The position numbers and the translations under genes are program-made. A stretch of DNA of 64,000 nucleotides, from assembly GCA_024291935.2 (NCBI GenBank), contig JAGTYA010000026.1, positions 2,343,501 through 2,407,500 of the forward strand, written 5' to 3'. Below are positions 45,801-54,800 of the stretch, piece by piece (the stretch's first letter is position 1; each line of letters opens with the position of its first letter). The DNA comes from Okapia johnstoni (Eukaryota > Chordata > Mammalia > Artiodactyla > Giraffidae). The notes under the pieces are model-generated. The model was not told where the DNA came from. It saw only the letters and a list, made by a program, of their open reading frames with translations, and made no database searches.

Positions 45801-48800
45801 CTGGCACAGCCGGTTGCTGGTTGGGAAGCAGGGCTTCACCTCTTCCTGATCTGCTGGAGGCGGGCTGAGGGTCAGTCACTGGTGCCTGGGCTCTGTCCTG
45901 CTCCCCAGCCATGTCCAGGTTCAGGCAAAGGTGCAGCATGTGCACCCACCTCCCCTCCCAGCAGGGATGGAGAAGGGGGACCCGCCAGACCTCATCCCTG
46001 CTGTCTGGGTGTCAGAGGAGGAGCTGTAGGTGCCCCGGCAATCTGGGCTGGGGGCAGAGGGCCAACTGCTCAGATACACCCCAAATCAACGTGTCCACTC
46101 GTTTCCCCAGGAACACCAGAACAGCCCTACTCGGTGTGGCCTGAGTACGATCTCTCCCAGCATCGCTGGAGGAGTCCGCCCTTCCACCTGCGAAGGGCTG
46201 GGTCCCGGGGTCGCACCCACATCTCACATCTATGCAGCTGTTTCCACGGGGCCAACTCTCTGGCCTCACGTGAATGTCACTCCACCTCACTGTCTCTACT
46301 CAGGGTCTAACACAAGGGGCAGCTGGGGTGCTATCTTGTTTTTCATTTTCCAGGAAAGAAGGAAGCTGTTCCAGCAGGTGTCAGCACAGCAAGTTGATGA
46401 GAACTCCTGCTGGGGTGTTTTTATCTTTTTTTTAAATTTTATCTATGCATTTATTTTTGGCCACGCGGTTCTGCCCTGCTGTATGCGCACTCTCTCTAGT
46501 TGTGGTGGGTGGGTGTTACTCTTTGCTGTGGCTTCTCATTGTGGTGACTTCTCTTCCTGCAGAGCATGGGCTCTCGGGTGTGTGGGCAGTGATTGTGGCC
46601 CACGGCTTAGCCACTCTGCGGCACGTGTGATCTTTGAGAACCAGGGGATGAACCTGTGTGCCCTGTATCCACAGGGGATTCTTAACCACTAAGCTGCCAG
46701 GGAAGTCTCATACTTTTACCTCTTAAAAATAAAAAATTGTATCAATTTAAAGTCTATGGCAAGATGAATTGATTTACACATTGATACACTGAAATTTTCA
46801 TTGGGAATGCACAAAATCTAAGCACCATTCCAGGAAGAACTGATCCTTATAAAACACCGAACAAGTTCCCTGGTGGTCCAGTGGTAAGGACTTGACGCTT
46901 TCACTTCTGGGGCCCAAGTTCAACTCGTGGTGGGGAACTCAGATGTTGCAAGCCACACAGCATGGCCAAAACAGAAGAAAAAAAACCCCTGAGCCTTCTT
47001 GTTTACTATATTGTGGTACTTCTCTCTGTATTTATATTTCATTAAATGTACTTTTTCCACATATATATTTATACATGCTTTGCTAGAGCTATTCCAAAAA
47101 TCTTTTATTTTTTCCCTGCCAATGCAGGTGGTATTTTTAAACTACATTTCAAGGGTGCTGGTGGGGAGGGTGAAGAGGAAGGGGGTATAAACACACGCTT
47201 AGCTGATTCACATTTTTGTACAGCAGAAACAAACACAACATTACAAAGAATTACACTCCAATTAAAGGTAAATAAAATGGAAAACTACCTATTGAAACAG
47301 TGTCATCGATCCACAGAGATGGAAGAACTTCTGTGTACCGTACTCACACTCAGCAGTGACCTGCAGCTGCTTCTTTAAGTGACACACACCCCATCGAGAC
47401 CAGCAAGCGCTCCCTGACAACGGCTCCCGCAGCCCCTCCCTGCGCTCCTCTGGGATCAGGCATCGTCTCTGGGGAGGTCCCCACGGGCTGGGTCCCCGGG
47501 GCAGGTGAGCCGGACTGCCGCCACTTACCCTCCCTGCACTGGGCACACGGCGTGCACTGGGTCTCCTCGTTGGGATGATCTCTGAAAGTTCCAGACTCGC
47601 ACGGCGAGCAGGCTCCAATGGGACGGTTCTGGCCTATGGGTCCGCTTACATAGTAGCCTGTGTGAGGTGGGACACGGAGGGGAGGTGGGGACCCCGCCCA
47701 GCAGGCTGGAGGAGGTCCCGAGGCACCTGGAGACCAGACCCCCCGCACAGTACCCCCAACCCACCCCGGTCTCCTGGGAAGAGCTGGACCGATCCCAGGC
47801 CACAGGTGTCTGTCCCAGAGACCAGGGACCCGAATCACCCCCAGCTTCTACTGATGCCCTACAGCGCGTGGGCGCCTAAGCAAGGTCACAGGACTTCACA
47901 TCAGACCAACGGCGGGGTTTGTGCAGGTGTGCGCGTGAGCGCAGAGGTGTGTGCGTATGCACGTCTGCAGTGTGTGTGCAGGTGGGTGCGGGGGGAGGGC
48001 GCCCCTCACAGGGGAGGCTGGGAAGGGACTTCGCTGATCACGTGGGCGTGTGTGTCTGTGTGTGTGGACAGGGTTCAGGGCACTGGCGACTGCCAAGGAC
48101 AGACTCTCCCCCGCCCCAGACAGCCAGGTTCTCCCCGCAGGCCGCCCCCAGCTCTGGGTGCCCTCTCCCAAGCAGGAGGTCTGCCCTGGAAAGCTCCGGA
48201 AATCACCCCAGACTCACCAGCCGGGCAGACCCTGCTGCAGGGAGGGTCTCCTGGAACCTCATATTCGCCTGGGCTACAGGCGGTCTTCCCCGTGGCCACA
48301 GTCACCTTCAATGAGAGAGGGGACACGGGCATTTTCAGAAGACGTCTCCGCTCCTGATGGCAGCAGGGAGTGTCGGCTCCCCCAGGGCACTGCCTCCCTC
48401 GTGGAGGCGACGTCGACGGCAGGCTCAGGCCGGGGACTTTCCCTGCTCTCTGTGCCGCTCCACTCGCGGTCCGGAGCAGCGTTATGTGGGGAACACGCGC
48501 GTTCATCCCCGAACGCGTGTGGAGTTGCTGACACCTCTGTGGCTGACGTCTACTCCGTGCGCCTGGTCAGAAGCGACCCTTTGCGGTCGTGGTCCTTTGG
48601 GATTTAGGGACTCTTTGATTCTCCTCCAGCACACAGTTCATGTCTTCAGCAGCTGCATGCAGACTTTGTCAACAAAGGACACTGTCTATGTGTGGGGAAC
48701 AGGGATCTGAGTGTCTGTGTATCTGAATGTGTACATCATCGTGCACGTGAATGTGCACACACTGGCACACAGGAGCCCGTCTATTACAAGGTCCCGATAA

Positions 48801-51800
48801 CTGCAAATCCGTACTCATTTCCTATCCTGCTCGACTTCCTGCTTTGAGGTACACTAAGCTCTCCTACCAAGCTTGCGGACTCAAGATTTCATCGTGTAAT
48901 TACGTCATTCTTAGCTTTCTGTATTTTGAGGTGTTGCTGTTTATATACGGATTCACGTTTGTTTCTCTAGGACAGTTGAGCCTCATTGTTTGCTGAATTC
49001 TGTGTTTCTGAATTTGCCTACTTGCTGAAACGTGTTCGCTACCCCAAAGTCAAGACTCCTGATGCCTTCCTGGATGTGCACAGAAGAGTCCATCCTCAAC
49101 ACATCCTGGAAACACAGGTCTGCAGCTCGGGCCACCCAGGCGCTGCTGCCTTCCTGGGCTGGCTCTCGTTCTAAACAAGGAGCCTTTCTGCAGCCCAGTT
49201 TTTCATGTCTTTATTTTGCTGGTGATCTTGATGTTTAAAATGGTCTCCTAGGATCCAACGGTTAAGACTTTGCATTCCACTACAGGGGGCGCGTGTACTG
49301 TCCCTCCCTGGCCGAGGAACTAAGATCAAGCATGCCACGTGGCTCGGGAAAAAGGAAAGAAAGGAAAGGTCTCCTAGCCAGTTTCACCTGGTGTTCTGAA
49401 GGACAGAAGGCTGTGATGTGTCTACACGTGTAGAAAAAGTCATCTTAAATAAACTTTGTACAGGCAGGCCATACAGTGCCACTGGCCGTGAGTTCCCAGT
49501 TAGTGAATGAAGTATATATTAAATCAGGTGTCTTTAAACAGAAACACATGTAAAGCAAGATTATACACTGACAGGTTGATGAAAACGTGCTGACGGAGGC
49601 TCACAGGCACCTAACCACGCTTTCCTCTATGGGTGCGGTCAGTGTGGTCAATTCCGTCCTCAAAGTGATCCTATCACACGTGAGAGCAGAAGGCAGGACC
49701 CGCTGTTCTCTCCTCTGAGGCTTCTCCCTCTGGTCACTGAGTCATGGATGCTTCCTAGCCTGCACGCTCTCCAGTCTGACTGTGACAATGCTGTGAGTGA
49801 GAATATGCCTGGCTCATACCGTTGTCTGTCCACCTGCGCTGCAGGCGGCTGTGTTTCTGCTGTGAGACTGTCTCTTAGGTGTAGCTCTGAACAAGGCCAC
49901 ATCGCTAGACTCTTCTAATTCCTCCTGATGAGTCATAAACAAGGTCACCCTGTTCTCATGCGCTGGTTTCACCCTCTCAGTCGCTTTCCACTATCTCCTT
50001 TTCTGCTCCTGGAATCACATTTTCTCTGTGGCTTCTTTCCTCCCTTTCTTTTCGACTTCTGCTTCCCTTGTGCCCTCTGCCTCCCTAAAAGCTTTTTTTT
50101 TGCCACAGCAAAGACTCCATTTGTATTTGTTTCTGATTTATTTTTCACCTTAAAGACTCTATTTGTATTTGTTTCTGATTTATTTTTCACCTTAGTAAAT
50201 ATGAAGCAAAAAGTCACAGAGAAGAAGTATTTGGATAGCTTTAAAGAAGAAAATCTACTTTACAAAAAGGTGAAGCATGATTCTTCTCTCAGGCAAGAAT
50301 CGTCCATAGATGCTGACATTCATAAATAAAAGTATGTGAGAAAAGAATAGTTACATGATTTCAAAGCAGCTCCACGTAAGATACTTGGTAACGACACAGG
50401 GAAACCGGTGACTTCACAGCAAAGAAACCTGGCAAACGGCACCTGAACTAAGCCACAAGAACACAACACAACATCACCGAGGTAGTATTTTCACCGCGAG
50501 TGAGGAGCCACGAGAGAAACCCGAACGGAGAGACACGCTGCCGCTATACCATCCGTCAGTGCTGCTCACCCGTGCTGAGGCTACAGAACAAAGAGCGGGT
50601 TCCACGGATTACATAGGAGCTCGCTCATCATTGTTTGAAAAATTCAGCTCATGCAATGAGCAACCGTACACAGGGTGCTTTCAGTAAGGACGCCCCGGCA
50701 AACAAGCTGGTAGAGTCTCTCACCAGCTCAGCCAAGCGCCTTCTCCTGATGAGGTACACACTGCACCAGTGAGCAATCAACAATGACGGTTCAAGAGAGT
50801 CAGAGGGGGCTTCCCGGGCTAAGACTCGAGCTCCCTGTGCAGGCGGGGTGAGTCTGACCCTGGTCGGGGAACTAATCCCACAGGCTGGGAGAGAAAAAGA
50901 CAGGGAGGGAGCCAACAGCCCAGAGGCACTTAGGACAGGATGCGAAGGAGTTGAGGAGTGAGTCAAGAAGGTTCTCATAGAAGTGAAATTTTACTTTCTC
51001 AAGAAATATACTTTGGACTGCTTCAGAGGAGAAACCAATTATTTTGAAATTGTGAAGAGATAGCTAATCTGTGCCTGTTACTCTCAGGGTGCAGGACAAA
51101 CATACGGATGTGAGACTTGGATCATAAAGAAGAACTGATGCTGTCACACTGTGGTGCTGGAGAAGACTCTTGAGAGGCCCTTGGACAGCAAAGAGATAAA
51201 CCCGTCCATCCTAAAGGAAATCAACCCTGAATATCCTTTGGAAGGACTGTTGTTGACGCTGAAGCTTCAATACTTCGGCCACCTGACGTGAAGAGCTGAC
51301 TCATTGGAACAGACCCTGATGCTGGGGAAGATTGAAGGCAGGAGGAGAAGGGGACGACAGAGGATGAGATGGCTGGATGGCATCACTGTCGCGATGGACA
51401 GGAGTCTGAGCAAACTCAGGGAGATACTGAAGGACAGGGAAGCCTGGTGTGCTACGGTCCGTGGGGTTGCAAAGACTTGGACACGACATAGCGCCTGAAC
51501 AACAACAATACATAAAACTACTGACACTATAAGCAAGGGTGACTGGGTCACTAGGTACAGGGGGAAAATGAATAGAATGCGTTTCTTTTTATCCACAGTT
51601 TTACCTATAGATTTGTGTTTAAAAGTTAAACAAAATGGGATAAATTCATGTAACGGAATATTATGGATGAGCCTTGAGAAACATGAATGACTCTTGAAAA
51701 GCTTATGCTAAGTAAAAGAAGTCAATCATAAAGCTCGTGTATTTTATGGCAAGAATACTGGGGTGGGTGTGCATGCCCTCCTCCAGGGGATCTTCCCAAC

Positions 51801-54800
51801 CCAGGGATCGAACTGAGGTCTCCCTCATTGCAGGCGGATTCTTGACCTTCCCAACCACCAGGGAAACAAAATGGGGAGATAGGGGTGGATAAAAAAAGGC
51901 TTTCTTTTTGAGGGGAAAAATGTCCTAAAATAGACGGTGGTGATGGTTGCACATATCATGAAAATACTAAAAAAAAAAGTATTAAATGGGTGAAACTGTA
52001 CGACGTGTGAATTATTATTTTGTTAATACATTTGCACTTAGTTAGTCATCTGGGCTGTGTTGGGTCCTCACGGCCGCACGCGGGCTTTCTCCGGTTGCTG
52101 CCAGGGGCGGCTGCTCTCTGGCTGCGGTGCGTGGTGCTCCCACTGCAGCAGCGTCTCCCGTGGCAGAGCACGGGCTCTAGCGCCCGGTCTCAGCAATGGG
52201 GCGCTCAGGCTTACTTCCCTGTGGCATGCGGAACCTTCCTAGATCAGGGATCCAACAGGCGTCCCCTTCACTGCAAGGTGGACGCTTAACCACTGGACCA
52301 CCAGGGAAGCCCGATATGTGAATTATTTCTCAAGAAAGCTGCTTTTTAAAAGTGAAATCACAAAGAAGAAAGACAGGCTTAGGCAGGACTCCGACTCCAC
52401 TTGAGGACTTCGGTGGGACGCTGGGAAAAATCCGAAGGTGGTCTGCAGACCCACCAGCACCAGTTCCCTGCCCCCTCCCATTTTCAACATTAGTATCACA
52501 AGGCCCTCAAAGAGACAGGGAAGCATGGCCTACTCAAAGGAAAAAGACCAACCTGATAGAAACCATCCCTGAGCAAGACCAGATGGCAGAGTCACTAAAC
52601 AAAACCCTAAAACAACTGTCTTCAAGATGTTCAAAGAGCTAAAGGAGCAGGGACCGAGTCAGCAGAGTAATACACGAGCAAAAAAAGGCGATCGGTGAAG
52701 ACGGAGGAGACGGAAAAGGGAGTTAACAAGAACGCCCGGAGGGGACGGCACAGCAACTGACAGGACAGTTCCCTCGAGGGACTCGCAAGCGCCTGTGAGC
52801 AGGCAACGGACGGAGGCGGAGAGCATCCAGGCGGGACATCTGACGACCGAAAGGAAACAGACTGAAAACCTACACACCGCTTAGGGGACTCACAGCGCCC
52901 TGTCCGGGCAGCCAGCACATGAACTGTGAGGCCCCAGGAGGAGGAGGAGGGAGAAAGGCGGGCAGAGAGAGGAGGAGAAGGAATAACGGCCTGAAACATC
53001 CTAAATTCGATACAGGATATAAATCTAAGAGGCCAACCAAACTCTCAGTAGGATGCATTCAAAGACTTTCACATTGAGACATATAGTCAACTGTCCGAAG
53101 ACTAAGACAATTTTGAAATCATCAAGACAGAAATGATAGGCCTCCTCAGTCGGATTACTAGATGTCCCATCAGAAACCACCGATTCGAGATGGCGATAAG
53201 CTGATACAGTCAAGATGCTGAAAAAACGGAACAAAAACCTTGTTCCCCAGAATTCTATATCCAGCAATACTGGGAGTTTGTTGATATGCAGCCTGACCCG
53301 GAAGAAATGCTAAAGTGAGTCTGGTGGGAACAAAAGGACAGTAACTCAAAACACACAGTAACTCAAGGCCACGCGGAAAGAAAAAGGGTAGATGAAAGGG
53401 CAACTGCATCGGCATCACGCGCGGGAGGGTCATAATCCTGCTGTGTGACTCGACGTTCACTTCCCACACAACACGGGAGGGTCATAATCCTGCTGTGTGA
53501 CGTTCACTTCCCACACGATTTCTTGTTTGGTGACCCTCATCGCTCCTTGGTGTGTGTGCGTGCCCAACTCTCTGCAACCTTATGGACTGCAGCCCACCCG
53601 GCTCCTCTGTATTTCCCAGGCAAGAATACTGGAGTGGGTTGCCGTTTCCTCCTCCAAGCGATTTTCCTGACTCAGGGATGGAACCCAAGTCTCTTGCATC
53701 TCCTGCACTGGCAAGCAGATTCGTTACCCCTGAGACACCTGGGAAGCCCCACTTTGCTACACATTTTAAAGGCAAATACATAAAACAATTATTCGTCTAA
53801 GTTTTAGGCACAGAACATAAATATGTCATTTTGTGACATTAAAAAATTGTTAGCAATCGAAACTAAATTTACCATAATTACAGGGTACAAAACCAACACA
53901 AGAAATTAAATGTATTTCAATACACTAACAGTGAACAATTTAGAGAAGAAATAAAGAAACTTAATTCATTTACTATAGCATCAAAGTAAATAAAACAGTG
54001 AAAAATTAACGGAAGCAAGCTGAAACATGCAAACAGAAAAGTATACTCCTTAAAGAAAACATAAGTAAGTGTAAGGACGTCCTGTGTTCAGTGGCTGGAA
54101 GACTTAACGTTGTGAAGATGTCAATACCATTCAAAGTGATTTAAAGATTCAGTAGACCCCTTTCAAAATCCCAATTTTTTTTGCACAAAGGAAAATCCAC
54201 ACAGAAATTCATACGGAGTGTCAAGGGACCCAGAATAGCCAAAAGGGTCTTGAAAAAAAAGAAGAACAAAGTCAGAAAACTGAACACTTCCTGATTTTGA
54301 AACTTACTGCAAAGATACAAAAATCAAAACAGTTGTCTAGCTGCTAAGTCGTGTCTGACTCGGTTTCCATTTAGGTCCTCACATAAGACAAGTACCTGCA
54401 ATAGGACAGAGTCCAAAACAAGCCCTCAGGCGTGTGGTCAAGTGATTTTTGACAAGAGCACCAAGACCATTTCATGGGGAAAGAACAGTCTTTAGAGGAC
54501 GTGGTATTGAGAAAACTAGACATGTACGTGCAAAAAAATGGAGTTAGACCCTTGTTATCCTTCAATTGCTCAGTCAGGTCCGACTCTTTGCGACCCCATG
54601 GACTCCAGCACGCCAGGCTTCCCTGTCCTTCACCATCTCCTGGAGCTTGCTCAAATTCATGTCCATTGAGTCAGTGAAAGACCCCATGGACTATACAGCC
54701 CAGGGAATTCTCCAGGCCAGAATACTGGAGTGGGTCGTCTTTCCCTTCTCCAGGGGATCTTCCCAGCCCAAGAATCAAACCCAGGTCTCCCACATTGCAG

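Larger units (their letters stand above)
45851..47528. other. TNFRSF intron 3
   Basis: Holds two opposed CHR SINEs (46432-46712 and 46868-46985) and L1-like AT-rich sequence near 47180-47280. No additional exon was seen. Confidence 0.7.

Noticed and set aside
49928..50329. 133-codon plus-strand frame with hydrophobic segments
   Set aside because: Pyrimidine-rich intronic DNA plus a 42-bp tandem duplication explains the frame. No homology.
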